From Planctomycetota bacterium (GTDB lineage: Bacteria > Planctomycetota > Phycisphaerae > UBA1845): a DNA stretch of 7,078 nt. The stretch's first letter is position 1, and each line of letters begins with the position of its first letter. The position numbers were made by a program, and so were the translations under genes. This document shows positions 1-6,421 of the stretch, piece after piece. The notes under the pieces were generated by a model. It had not been told where the DNA came from. It worked only from the letters and a program-made list of their open reading frames with translations, and did not search any database. The DNA is taken from contig JADFMZ010000165.1 of assembly GCA_022563615.1 (NCBI GenBank), positions 1 through 7,078 on the forward strand, in the 5' to 3' direction.

Positions 1-1017
1 CTGGGCTTGGTGACGTTTGTGGTCATCGCCAATCAGTTGGGCGGACCCAGGGGTGCGACGGACCTGGTTCGTCAGTACAACCCCACGAAGCTGAAGCGCT
101 CCATCAGTGAGGACGACCAGCGCCAATACGAAGTACAACTCGCCGCCTGGGAAGAGGATGCCGAAGACGCCGTCATCAAGCCGGCCAAACCGCACGGCAT
201 CACGCAATTGCATTTTTTCACCTACATTTTCATCCCGCTCAGCGTGGGCATGTTCCCCCATCTCTTCCAACACTGGATGACGGCAAAATCCGCAGGGAGT
301 TTTCGCCTGGCGGTGATCGCCCACCCGATCATGATTATGATCGTATGGGTGCCGTGTGTGTTGATCGGCGTCTGGGCTACGTCCGCGGTGGTCGGTGGTC
401 GGCCGGTCATCCCGCCCGATTTCCCGAACCCCAACGCCGTGCTGGCCATCATGGTTCGCAAATTGGCCGACCCGCTGATCGGCGGCCTGCTGACCGCCGG
501 GATTCTGGCAGCCATCATGTCCAGCCTCGACTCGCAGTTCCTGTGCATCGGAAGCATTTTCACCAACGACATCGTGGCACACTATATCGCTCACGACCGC
601 CTCACGGATCGCGGGAAAGTGATGGTCGGGCGCGCCTTTGTGGTCTTGATCGTGCTGTTCACCTACCTGTTGGGTGTACGGTTTCAGGGAACACGGCGAG
701 TGTTTACCCTCGGCATTTGGTGTTTTACGGGTTTTGCCAGCCTCTTCCCACTCGTGGTGGCCGCCCTTTACTGGAAGCGCGCAACCAAAGCCGGCGCCTA
801 TGCCTGCGTGCTGGTGGTGGCGGCGACCTGGTGGTGGCTTTTCGCAAAGTCGCAATACGGGGCGGACTCCGATTTCCTGTTTCTCGGCGTGATGCCGGTC
901 GCCACGATCATCACAGCCTCTACTATTGCGCTGATCGTAGTGTCGTTGTTGACGCCGCCGCCGTCGGACGAAACGATTACGAGGTTTTTCGGCGGGCCGC
1001 AGAAAGCATCTAGTTAG
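1..1017 (+). CDS. Sodium:solute symporter family protein, C-terminal part (5' end outside window)
   Basis: This is the C-terminal 338 codons of a membrane transporter of the sodium:solute symporter (SSF, LeuT-fold) family, which couples sodium influx to uptake of a small solute. The frame is open from base 1, so the start lies outside; family members usually run about 450-600 residues, so roughly the first third is missing. About seven or eight hydrophobic segments are visible (numbered from the first visible codon: around 1-12, 72-92, 103-127, 159-182, 208-230, 233-259, 266-284, 292-318). The segment ending in S-S-L-D-S-Q (about 174-179) matches the region where SSF proteins place two serines of a sodium site. 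A charged, soluble loop at about 30-66 separates the first two visible segments. Substrate cannot be told from the sequence. The family call is firm; a link to the downstream genes is not shown. Confidence 0.9.
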   Translation: MGLVTFVVIANQLGGPRGATDLVRQYNPTKLKRSISEDDQRQYEVQLAAWEEDAEDAVIKPAKPHGITQLHFFTYIFIPLSVGMFPHLFQHWMTAKSAGSFRLAVIAHPIMIMIVWVPCVLIGVWATSAVVGGRPVIPPDFPNPNAVLAIMVRKLADPLIGGLLTAGILAAIMSSLDSQFLCIGSIFTNDIVAHYIAHDRLTDRGKVMVGRAFVVLIVLFTYLLGVRFQGTRRVFTLGIWCFTGFASLFPLVVAALYWKRATKAGAYACVLVVAATWWWLFAKSQYGADSDFLFLGVMPVATIITASTIALIVVSLLTPPPSDETITRFFGGPQKASS

Positions 1018-1044
1018 AAAGCAGTGGTGCAAGCAGGTGACGGC

Positions 1045-1068
1045 CGTCGCTTGTGGCGACGTTTACTT
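1045..1068 (+). terminator. Possible intrinsic terminator behind the symporter gene
   Basis: A perfect 6-bp stem, CGTCGC (1045-1050) with GCGACG (1056-1061), closes a five-base TTGTG loop and is followed by TTTACTT (1062-1068). It starts 27 bases after the symporter stop. The stem is short and the T tract is interrupted, so termination may be weak. The hairpin also lies just ahead of the thioesterase ribosome binding site, so an effect on that leader is equally possible. Confidence 0.35.
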
Positions 1069-1073
1069 CGTAC

Positions 1074-1079
1074 AGGGAG
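1074..1079 (+). promoter_or_regulatory. Ribosome binding site deciding the thioesterase start
   Basis: AGGGAG lies 6 bases ahead of ATG 1086. The frame is also open from a GTG at 1053, but that start would add eleven residues that are not typical of the family and would place this sequence inside the gene. It therefore supports 1086. Confidence 0.6.
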
Positions 1080-1085
1080 TGTGAC

Positions 1086-1526
1086 ATGGCCGACGAGTTT
1101 GTCCTACGTCGACGCGTTCAGTTCGCGGAAACGGACCTGGCCGGCGTGTTGCACTTCGCTAATTACTTTCGATTCATGGAAGAGGCCGAGCACGCCTTTT
1201 GGCGCGCAATCGGCGAGGGAGTGATTTCGGAACATGGCGGCTGCCGGATCAGTTGGCCGCGAGTGTCAACGCGATGTGAGTACTTCGCGCCGGTTCACTT
1301 TGAGGATGAACTGGATCTCGTACTCCGGGTAGTGGACGTGGGTGACCGGTCCGTAACGTATGAGATCGAGTTTCGTCGCGAGGGCCGCCGGGTGGCGTCG
1401 GGTCAAATCAAAGCCGTATGCTGCTCCATGAGCGACGGGGCATTTGGGACGGTCCCCATGCCCAAGCCGCTCCGAGAAAAACTCGAAGCCTCGGTGGCAG
1501 CGCATGGAGGGGCCTTGAAGCGATAG
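1086..1526 (+). CDS. Acyl-CoA thioesterase, 4HBT/YbgC (FadM-like) hotdog family
   Basis: A cytoplasmic hotdog-fold enzyme of 146 residues, the usual size for single-domain YbgC/FadM/4-hydroxybenzoyl-CoA thioesterases, which hydrolyse acyl-CoA thioesters to free acid and CoA. Near the N terminus it has the family signature: a beta strand (RRRVQFAETD) leading into D-L-A-G-V-L-H-F-A-N-Y-F. Asp17 sits where the catalytic aspartate of 4-hydroxybenzoyl-CoA thioesterase lies, and a helix follows (RFMEEAEHAFW). The strands after residue 60 (CEYFAPVHFEDELDLVLRV, then SVTYEIEFRREGRRVASG) fit the rest of the fold. ATG 1086 is preferred over GTG 1053 because of the AGGGAG 6 bases ahead. No domain is missing. 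The acyl substrate is not determined; the adjacent symporter and GYD gene give no pathway. Active as a dimer or tetramer by family analogy. Confidence 0.88.
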   Translation: MADEFVLRRRVQFAETDLAGVLHFANYFRFMEEAEHAFWRAIGEGVISEHGGCRISWPRVSTRCEYFAPVHFEDELDLVLRVVDVGDRSVTYEIEFRREGRRVASGQIKAVCCSMSDGAFGTVPMPKPLREKLEASVAAHGGALKR

Positions 1527-1605
1527 CCGCGACCAATTCATCGGAAACCGCGAAGTGCGCCGTTTGATGTGTCGGCGGGAATCTGACATGATGGATTGAA
1601 TGGTT

Positions 1606-1611
1606 GAAAGG
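1606..1611 (+). promoter_or_regulatory. Ribosome binding site deciding the GYD gene start
   Basis: GAAAGG is 6 bases ahead of ATG 1618 and 9 ahead of ATG 1621. Two earlier in-frame ATGs, at 1600 and 1612, lie upstream of or overlap this site and lack a good one of their own. This favours 1618 or 1621. Confidence 0.5.
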
Positions 1612-1617
1612 ATGGCG

Positions 1618-1914
1618 ATGATGACACGGTATGTGGTTCTTCTCAATTTCACGGAACAGGGGATTGCCTCGGTTAAGGAATCGATATCGCGGGCGGATCA
1701 GTTCCGCAAGGCGGCGGCCAGTGCGGGCGCGACCGTCGAGTCGCTATTCTGGACGTTGGGACCGTATGACGGACTCTTGGTTCTCAGCGCCCCGGATGAA
1801 GCCACGGCAGCCGCCGTCGTGCTCCAATTGGGAAAGACCAACCATGTTCGCAGTTGTATGCTGCGAGCTTTTGATGCCGAGGAGTTCAAGGCGGTGGCTG
1901 ACAAAGTGACGTAG
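1618..1914 (+). CDS. GYD-domain protein
   Basis: A small, probably cytoplasmic protein of 98 residues that matches the GYD domain family along its whole length. Visible landmarks are the N-terminal strand YVVLLNFTEQGI (5-16), the helix VKESISRADQFRKAAASAG (19-37), and the strand and turn LFWTLGPYDGLLVLSAPD (43-60), which holds the family-naming Gly-x-Tyr-Asp. A second helix (about 61-75) and a closing strand NHVRSCMLRAF follow. The pattern is that of a dimeric ferredoxin-like alpha/beta barrel. No biochemical role is established for the family and none is assigned here. There is no signal peptide. The gene follows the thioesterase by 91 bases on the same strand. ATG 1618 is chosen from the ribosome binding site; ATG 1600 would add six residues (MVERMA) not typical of the family. 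Confidence 0.87.
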   Translation: MMTRYVVLLNFTEQGIASVKESISRADQFRKAAASAGATVESLFWTLGPYDGLLVLSAPDEATAAAVVLQLGKTNHVRSCMLRAFDAEEFKAVADKVT

Positions 1915-1934
1915 TGCTTCTTGCAAAACCGAGC

Positions 1935-1959
1935 CGCAGGCATTTTGAAAAGGCCTGCG
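1935..1959 (+). terminator. Hairpin behind the GYD gene, terminator-like but without a T run
   Basis: CGCAGGC (1935-1941) and GCCTGCG (1953-1959) form a perfect 7-bp GC-rich stem around an 11-base A/T-rich loop. It starts 21 bases after the GYD stop. No T tract follows, so it is either a non-canonical terminator or a 3'-end stabiliser. It lies in the 182-base gap before the membrane protein gene; I see no other convincing signal in that gap apart from a 10-bp palindrome, ACGTCGACGT, at 1963-1972. Confidence 0.35.
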
Positions 1960-2096
1960 CGAACGTCGACGTGTCGTGGGCGCTTCGAAACGCGTGTTGC
2001 TAGGCGGTCTCAGGTCGGGTCGCTCATGAGATACAGGCGTTGGCGAGAGATGTGGCAGAATCGGGCGATCGCGCGACGGGTTGCCGGGAGTAGGAA

Positions 2097-2558
2097 ATGA
2101 AAACGTGGCCTTGGTTTGTGGTGTGTACGATTCTATGTTGGGGCGCCTATGTCCCGACTCTGCATACTGGACAACTCGGCTTTGGACCCAAGAACGGCGC
2201 GCTGCGCGCGTTCATGTTCGTCGGCTTGGCGTATTTCCTGGTCTCCGTAGCCGTACTCGTCTATGCATGGATCACCAAGGCTGAGCCGATGTCCGAGCTG
2301 TCGATGCGGGGAGTGACCTTTTCGACGATGGCCGGTTTGCTCGGCGCTTTGGGAGCGCTGGGCATCGCTTTTGCGCTCGTAGGCGGCGGAAGGCCGATGA
2401 TCGTAGCGCCGATAGTGTTCGCGGGTGCGCCGATCGTAAACACCATAGTAACCATGATCTGGCACAAGCCCGCCAATCCGCCCGGCCCGCTGTTCTACGT
2501 AGGAATCGTCCTGGCTGCGGTCGGCGCCTCGATGGTGCTTCGTTTCAGACCCACGTGA
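2097..2558 (+). CDS. Five-helix integral membrane protein, function unknown (half-DMT/EamA-like)
   Basis: A 153-residue, very hydrophobic protein with about five predicted membrane helices (around 4-20, 37-60, 73-95, 100-122, 131-148) and no periplasmic or cytoplasmic domain of note. ATG 2097 has GGGAG (2086-2090) 6 bases ahead, a good ribosome binding site. The N terminus W-G-A-Y-V-P-T-L-H-T-G-Q and the later stretch P-I-V-F-A-G-A-P-I-V-N-T look like conserved motifs of an uncharacterised family that I associate with planctomycetes. Helices are rich in Gly and Ala (GLLGALGALGIAFALVGGG, 80-98). The final two helices resemble one half of a drug/metabolite (DMT/EamA) transporter, so a small dimeric transporter is one possibility, but that is inference. 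Hairpins lie both 5' and 3' of the gene, which suggests it is transcribed on its own. Confidence 0.82.
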   Translation: MKTWPWFVVCTILCWGAYVPTLHTGQLGFGPKNGALRAFMFVGLAYFLVSVAVLVYAWITKAEPMSELSMRGVTFSTMAGLLGALGALGIAFALVGGGRPMIVAPIVFAGAPIVNTIVTMIWHKPANPPGPLFYVGIVLAAVGASMVLRFRPT

Positions 2559-2559
2559 G

Positions 2560-2582
2560 CCGCCCAACAAAACAACGGGCGG
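2560..2582 (+). terminator. GC hairpin just after the membrane protein stop
   Basis: CCGCCC (2560-2565) pairs perfectly with GGGCGG (2577-2582) around an unstructured 11-base loop, AACAAAACAAC. It begins one base after the stop codon and is not followed by a T run. It is a candidate terminator between the membrane protein and the propeller genes, or a 3'-end stabilising stem. Confidence 0.35.
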
Positions 2583-2632
2583 ACCTGCGGGACTGTCGCG
2601 GTCTTGCAGATTCCATGCTCTGCTCGCGAAGT

Positions 2633-2637
2633 AAGGA
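2633..2637 (+). promoter_or_regulatory. Ribosome binding site deciding the first propeller start
   Basis: AAGGA lies 8 bases ahead of ATG 2646. It touches the other in-frame ATG at 2637, so that codon could not use it, and the TTG at 2604 has no visible site. The start at 2646 is therefore preferred. Confidence 0.5.
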
Positions 2638-2645
2638 TGCATCAC

Positions 2646-3878
2646 ATGCGTGAAGTTGGAACGGCTTGGATACGCGATGACGTCCGGTCGCAACGGTCGT
2701 GCAGAACGATCTTTGGGCCGGTGTTGGGTGCGCTGATCCTCGGCGGAGCGGTACAAGCGGGCGCTCCCTTACGTGAACCTCGGCAAGCCCAACCAGCCGT
2801 GCACGCTTGGCCGATGTTCCGTGGCCAACCACAGCTTACCGGAGTGGCGCGAGGGAGCTTGCCCGACAAACTGTCCGTGCAATGGACGTTTGAGGCTGCC
2901 GACGCCTTTGAATCATCTGCGTGCATCGTGGAGGACACGGTCTACGTGGGCTGTGACGATGGCAACTTCTACGCGCTCGATTTGTCCAACGGCGCTCTGC
3001 GGTGGAAGTTTGAGGTCGGCGCTGCGATCCGGTCATCGCCCTCGTGCGTGGATCAACGGGTCGCGTTTGGCGACGATGAGGGCACGCTGCACGTTCTGGA
3101 TGGAGCCACAGGTCGCCCGATCTGGACATTCGACACCGGCGATCAAATCATCTCCTCACCCAACCAGCACGCCGGACGAATCGTTGTGGGTTCCTATGAC
3201 GGCATGGTGTACTGTCTGGATGCCCGTCGGGGCAACCTGATTTGGAAATACGAAACCCAGGGCCGGGTGCACGGAACGGTTGCCGTCACCGAAGGATTTG
3301 TAATTGTAGCCGGATGCGATCAGTATCTTCACGTACTGAACTGGGAAGATGGAAAACCGATTCGTCGTATTCCCATGGGCTCTGTTTCCGGCTCCTCAGC
3401 CGCCATTCTCGGGTCGCGGGTTTTCCTGGGTACTTACGGCGATCGCGTGCTGAGTCTGGACTGGCGGGAGGGAACCACGCTATGGAGCTTTGCGGATCCC
3501 GATCGACAGTTCCCATTCCTTTCATCCGCCGCGCTGACGCCTCGCAGTGTCATTATCGGCGGGCGAGATAAGCGCATCCGCGCCCTCGACCTTCGGACGG
3601 GAAAGCCGCTTTGGGAGTTTCCCACTCAGGCGCGCGTGGACTCGTCCGCCGTGATTGTTGGTGATCGCGCGTACATCGGATCGTCAGACGGGAATGTGTA
3701 TGCTCTTCAAGTCGATACGGGAAAGCAAGTGTGGCGTTTTGAAACCGGCGGTGCAATCACGGCGTCACCTGCGGTATCCGCCGGACGTCTTGTGATTGGC
3801 ACATTGGATGGGCGGTTGTATTGTTTCGGATCGGGCGCTACTGCCGATCCGAAAACAAAGACGCAAGTGAACGAATGA
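2646..3878 (+). CDS. Exported PQQ-like (BamB-type) eight-bladed beta-propeller protein
   Basis: A 410-residue protein with a predicted signal peptide (basic stretch 14-20, hydrophobic core about 21-38, likely cleavage near A38-A40), followed by a PQQ-like/BamB-type propeller. W-P-M-F-R-G (55-60) opens the mature domain. Then seven complete repeats and one partial one recur about every 40 residues (about 99-124, 139-164, 179-204, 219-244, 259-283, 301-326, 341-366, 381-395). Each carries a pattern like V-G-x-x-D-G-x-x-Y-x-L-D-x-x-x-G-x-x-x-W; the tryptophan docking residue is replaced in the fourth. The partial last blade is probably completed by the N-terminal strand, giving a closed ring of eight. 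No haem-binding, disulfide or catalytic feature of quinoprotein dehydrogenases is seen, so a structural or binding role outside the cytoplasm is more likely than an enzyme. The next propeller gene follows 44 bases on, so cotranscription is probable. Confidence 0.87.
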   Translation: MREVGTAWIRDDVRSQRSCRTIFGPVLGALILGGAVQAGAPLREPRQAQPAVHAWPMFRGQPQLTGVARGSLPDKLSVQWTFEAADAFESSACIVEDTVYVGCDDGNFYALDLSNGALRWKFEVGAAIRSSPSCVDQRVAFGDDEGTLHVLDGATGRPIWTFDTGDQIISSPNQHAGRIVVGSYDGMVYCLDARRGNLIWKYETQGRVHGTVAVTEGFVIVAGCDQYLHVLNWEDGKPIRRIPMGSVSGSSAAILGSRVFLGTYGDRVLSLDWREGTTLWSFADPDRQFPFLSSAALTPRSVIIGGRDKRIRALDLRTGKPLWEFPTQARVDSSAVIVGDRAYIGSSDGNVYALQVDTGKQVWRFETGGAITASPAVSAGRLVIGTLDGRLYCFGSGATADPKTKTQVNE

Positions 3879-3922
3879 GGGTAAGGGATATTCTTGTGGA
3901 ACCGTTACAGGAGTTTTGAGCC

Positions 3923-5170
3923 ATGTATAGTCGAAGATGTTTCTCGATCGTATCAATAATATTGCTCTGTGCCGGTAGTGCGTGTTCCACGACAACCACG
4001 GAGTGGCCGCAATGGGGCGGTCCGAATCGCAACTTCATGGTCGCGTCAACCGGTCTGGCTGATAGCTGGCCCCAGGATGGTCCCCGTCGATTGTGGAAGC
4101 GCGAACTTGGTGATGGGTTTTCGACCATCGTGACGGACTCAAGCCGTCTCTATACGATGTATCGCACGGACGAGGAAGAGTTCGTCGTTGCGCTCGATGC
4201 GGCGACGGGCGAAACCATCTGGGAACACAAAACCCCCTCACCGTTTACCGAACTGATGGCTGCGTACGGACCCGGTCCACACTCGACGCCGCTGCTTGTT
4301 GGCCATCGCCTGTTCACCATCGGTACCAATATGATGATGACTTGTTTGGACAAGAGATCGGGGAAGGTGATTTGGCAACACGATCTGGTCGAGGAATATG
4401 GAGCGGAAGTCCCGGGACGCGGCTACGCCTGCAGCCCCCTTGCCTACAAGAATACGGTGATCCTTCCCGTCGGCGGAAAGGAGGGGCAGACCTTCATGGC
4501 CTTTCGTCAGGACGACGGCGCATTGGTATGGAAGAAACAAGACTTCAAGCTTTCCTATTCCTCGCCCATCATCATCACGTTTGAAGGTGAGGACCAGTTG
4601 GTCGCCTTTATGGGCAAGGGGATCGTGGGGTTGAACCCCAATAACGGGGATCTTCTTTGGACCCATACGCACGAGACGAACTATGGGGCGAATATAGCGA
4701 CTCCACTGTGGACGGGCGATGGCCTGCTCTTCCTTTCCGCAGCCTATAACTCCGGAAGTCGAGTCCTCCGTCTGAAGAAGGAAAATGGCAAGACGGTCCC
4801 AGAGGAGCTATGGTATGGCCGTAAGATGAGAATCCATCATGGCAATGCGATTCGCATCGGCGACTATGTCTATGGATCCAGCGGTGACTCCGGTCCGGCC
4901 CTGTTCGCGGCCGTCAACATCAAAACGGGGGAAGTGGCCTGGCGCAAACGCGGATTCGCCAAGGCCACTTGCGTTTATGCAGACGGCAAAACGATTCTGC
5001 TGGATGAGGACGGTCAACTGGCGCTACTGACCGTTACGCCGGAAGGCATGGAAGTCCATTCCAAGTGCCAGGTGGCTGAGCGAACGTCGTGGGCGGCGCC
5101 GACTCTCGCGGGAACGACCCTATACATTCGCGACCGAAAGAACATCACGGCGTTCGATCTGAGTCGGTAA
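3923..5170 (+). CDS. PQQ-like beta-propeller lipoprotein (probable)
   Basis: A 415-residue propeller with an N-terminal hydrophobic segment (about 7-20) ending in G-S-A-C21, which reads as a lipobox with an unusual Gly at -3; lipid anchoring at Cys21 is likely but not certain. ATG 3923 has AGGAG (3909-3913) 9 bases ahead. The mature part opens with W-P-Q-W-G-G-P (28-34). Blade signatures recur, such as A-L-D-A-A-T-G-E-T-I-W-E (90-101), C-L-D-K-R-S-G-K-V-I-W-Q (141-152), G-A-L-V-W-K (199-204), G-L-N-P-N-N-G-D-L-L-W-T (236-247) and G-E-V-A-W-R (336-341), and the chain ends with a Y-I-R-D-R-K-N-I-T-A-F-D-L strand. Blades are longer and less regular than in the upstream gene. The pattern resembles propellers common in Acidobacteriota and Planctomycetota, whose function is unknown to me. 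It probably shares a transcript with the upstream propeller and is paralogous to the convergent one. Confidence 0.87.
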   Translation: MYSRRCFSIVSIILLCAGSACSTTTTEWPQWGGPNRNFMVASTGLADSWPQDGPRRLWKRELGDGFSTIVTDSSRLYTMYRTDEEEFVVALDAATGETIWEHKTPSPFTELMAAYGPGPHSTPLLVGHRLFTIGTNMMMTCLDKRSGKVIWQHDLVEEYGAEVPGRGYACSPLAYKNTVILPVGGKEGQTFMAFRQDDGALVWKKQDFKLSYSSPIIITFEGEDQLVAFMGKGIVGLNPNNGDLLWTHTHETNYGANIATPLWTGDGLLFLSAAYNSGSRVLRLKKENGKTVPEELWYGRKMRIHHGNAIRIGDYVYGSSGDSGPALFAAVNIKTGEVAWRKRGFAKATCVYADGKTILLDEDGQLALLTVTPEGMEVHSKCQVAERTSWAAPTLAGTTLYIRDRKNITAFDLSR

Positions 5171-5215
5171 GCGCTGGCTGCGAAATCCATTCAAGGCTTT
5201 GGCGGTCGCGGGCAT
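5171..5215. other. 45-base gap between convergent propeller genes
   Basis: The stops of two convergent genes are separated by only this stretch. I see no stem with a T run on either strand, so the two transcripts probably overlap at their 3' ends unless a factor-dependent terminator acts here. Confidence 0.5.
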
Positions 5216-6421
5216 CTACGGATTGAGGTTGAAACAAGCAATGCGTTCGAGGTTGCGGACATAGAGTTTGCCCTTGTGGAGAACGGGCGCCGTCCAGCAA
5301 CGACCCGACAGAAGCGACGCGGTGGTCTTCGGTTCGTAGCCGGCCGGATCAGCCTTTGCGATTTGCAGCTCCCCCTTTTCCGTTAAGAGCAACAAGTGTC
5401 CGTCCGCCAGCAGAAGGCCGCCGTGACGCACGCGGTGTTTTCGCCAGTGCTCTTGACCCGTCAGGAAATCCACACAGACCAAGGCCTTCTGATCGCTGGC
5501 ATATAGTTTGCCTTCGTGCAATACGCAGGATTGGAACTTGTTCAGCAAAACCTTGCTCTTCCAGACCTGCTCAGCCGCCAGGCTATTCTTGTCCCGCCGA
5601 AGTTTGTACAGGGCGCACCCCGTGTCGTAGCCCGCCCCGATCCAGAGGTGGCCATCCTGGAAAATCGGTGATGCGGCGTTTACGTCATAGGCCGTTTCCC
5701 AGGGTTTCCGAAGAACCATGCGTCCGGTTAGCGCCTCGGCGATCACAAAGGATTGGCCGGTAAACGCGACGACATAACGCGTGCCCTCGAACGAGAATGG
5801 ATAGGGTGTCGCATAGCCAACCGGGTCGCCGCCGCACTTCCACATCCGCCGCCCGGTTTTCTTGTCGAACGCGACCAGATCGCCGTCACTCTCGCCGGCG
5901 GAAACGATGGCCAAGTCACCCTCGATGAGAACCGACCCACTGTATCCCCATCTAGGCATGTGCCCGAACTGCGCCCGCCAGAGCTCGCTGCCGGTCGCGG
6001 CGTCCGCGCAGAGAAGCATGCCCTTGGCCCCGAGGACGTAAACCCTTCCCTCATCCACCGTCGGGGTAGCCCGCGTGCCGTCCCCGCCTTGCGATTCGGC
6101 GTACTGCTCCTCGAACGGTCGTTGCCAAAGAACCTCGCCGGTGTCGGCATGCAGGCAGAACAACACTTGCTGTCCATTCGCCGTGCCGCACGTGTACACG
6201 CGATCACCGACACACGCGAACGAGCTAAACGCCGAGCCGATGTTTCGCTGCCAAACCAGCGGGATCGGCTCGGTCCAATCCTTTCGGAACGCCGTCTCGT
6301 CGCTGCTTCCGTCATAGCGGGGACCACGGAAGTTCGGCCATTCGGCTGACGCACCTGCTGGAGCCAGCAACGCCCACGCCAACATCAGCCACAAAGTCCG
6401 GACTCGAAAGATCGCCTGCAC
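5216..6421 (-). CDS. Exported PQQ-like beta-propeller protein
   Basis: A 401-residue propeller on the minus strand with a clear Sec signal peptide: basic F-R-V-R near the start, hydrophobic core about 9-22, and A-S-A cleavage before Glu27. The mature part opens with W-P-N-F-R-G-P (28-34). Blade signatures include A-D-T-G-E-V-L-W (92-99), A-A-T-G-S-E-L-W (141-148), K-K-T-G-R-R-M-W (187-194) and L-T-G-Q-E-H-W (320-326), and the C terminus is L-Y-V-R-N-L-E-R-I-A-C-F-N-L. The GTG at 6421 is chosen because AGGAG (6433-6429) sits 7 bases ahead; the ATG at 6436 and GTG at 6451 are in frame but show no ribosome binding site. Motif spacing matches the convergent propeller (an E-T-x-Y-x-x-N-x-A-x-P block near 242-252 and a C-terminal A-D-G), so the two are paralogues. 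No catalytic residues recognised; a periplasmic or surface location is inferred. Confidence 0.86.
   Translation of the reverse strand: MQAIFRVRTLWLMLAWALLAPAGASAEWPNFRGPRYDGSSDETAFRKDWTEPIPLVWQRNIGSAFSSFACVGDRVYTCGTANGQQVLFCLHADTGEVLWQRPFEEQYAESQGGDGTRATPTVDEGRVYVLGAKGMLLCADAATGSELWRAQFGHMPRWGYSGSVLIEGDLAIVSAGESDGDLVAFDKKTGRRMWKCGGDPVGYATPYPFSFEGTRYVVAFTGQSFVIAEALTGRMVLRKPWETAYDVNAASPIFQDGHLWIGAGYDTGCALYKLRRDKNSLAAEQVWKSKVLLNKFQSCVLHEGKLYASDQKALVCVDFLTGQEHWRKHRVRHGGLLLADGHLLLLTEKGELQIAKADPAGYEPKTTASLLSGRCWTAPVLHKGKLYVRNLERIACFNLNP

Noticed and set aside
345..1013. Long plus-strand open frame (222 codons) inside the symporter gene
   Set aside because: Arg- and Gly-rich translation typical of a GC-rich out-of-frame shadow; the symporter frame has clear family motifs.
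1039..1048. 10-bp palindrome GACGGCCGTC (and ACGTCGACGT at 1963-1972) as operator sites
   Set aside because: Each occurs once, GC-rich palindromes of this length are expected by chance, and no regulator gene is nearby.
2041..2063. TTGGCG...TGGC resembling a sigma-54 (-24/-12) promoter ahead of the membrane protein gene
   Set aside because: GG-to-GC spacing is one base too long and the -12 element does not match.
2133..2756. Minus-strand open frame of 207 codons across the membrane protein gene and the start of the first propeller
   Set aside because: Arg/Ser/His-rich composition with no domain pattern, antisense to a convincing membrane protein.
2646..3878. Quinoprotein (PQQ-dependent) dehydrogenase
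   Set aside because: The repeats are of the PQQ-like propeller type, but the vicinal-cysteine disulfide, catalytic Asp and cofactor-site motifs of these enzymes are not seen, and the protein is shorter than the usual 550-700 residues.
5743..6354. Overlapping 203-codon minus-strand and 198-codon plus-strand frames within the third propeller
   Set aside because: Both are low-complexity Arg/Pro-rich translations; the propeller frame has a signal peptide and blade repeats.
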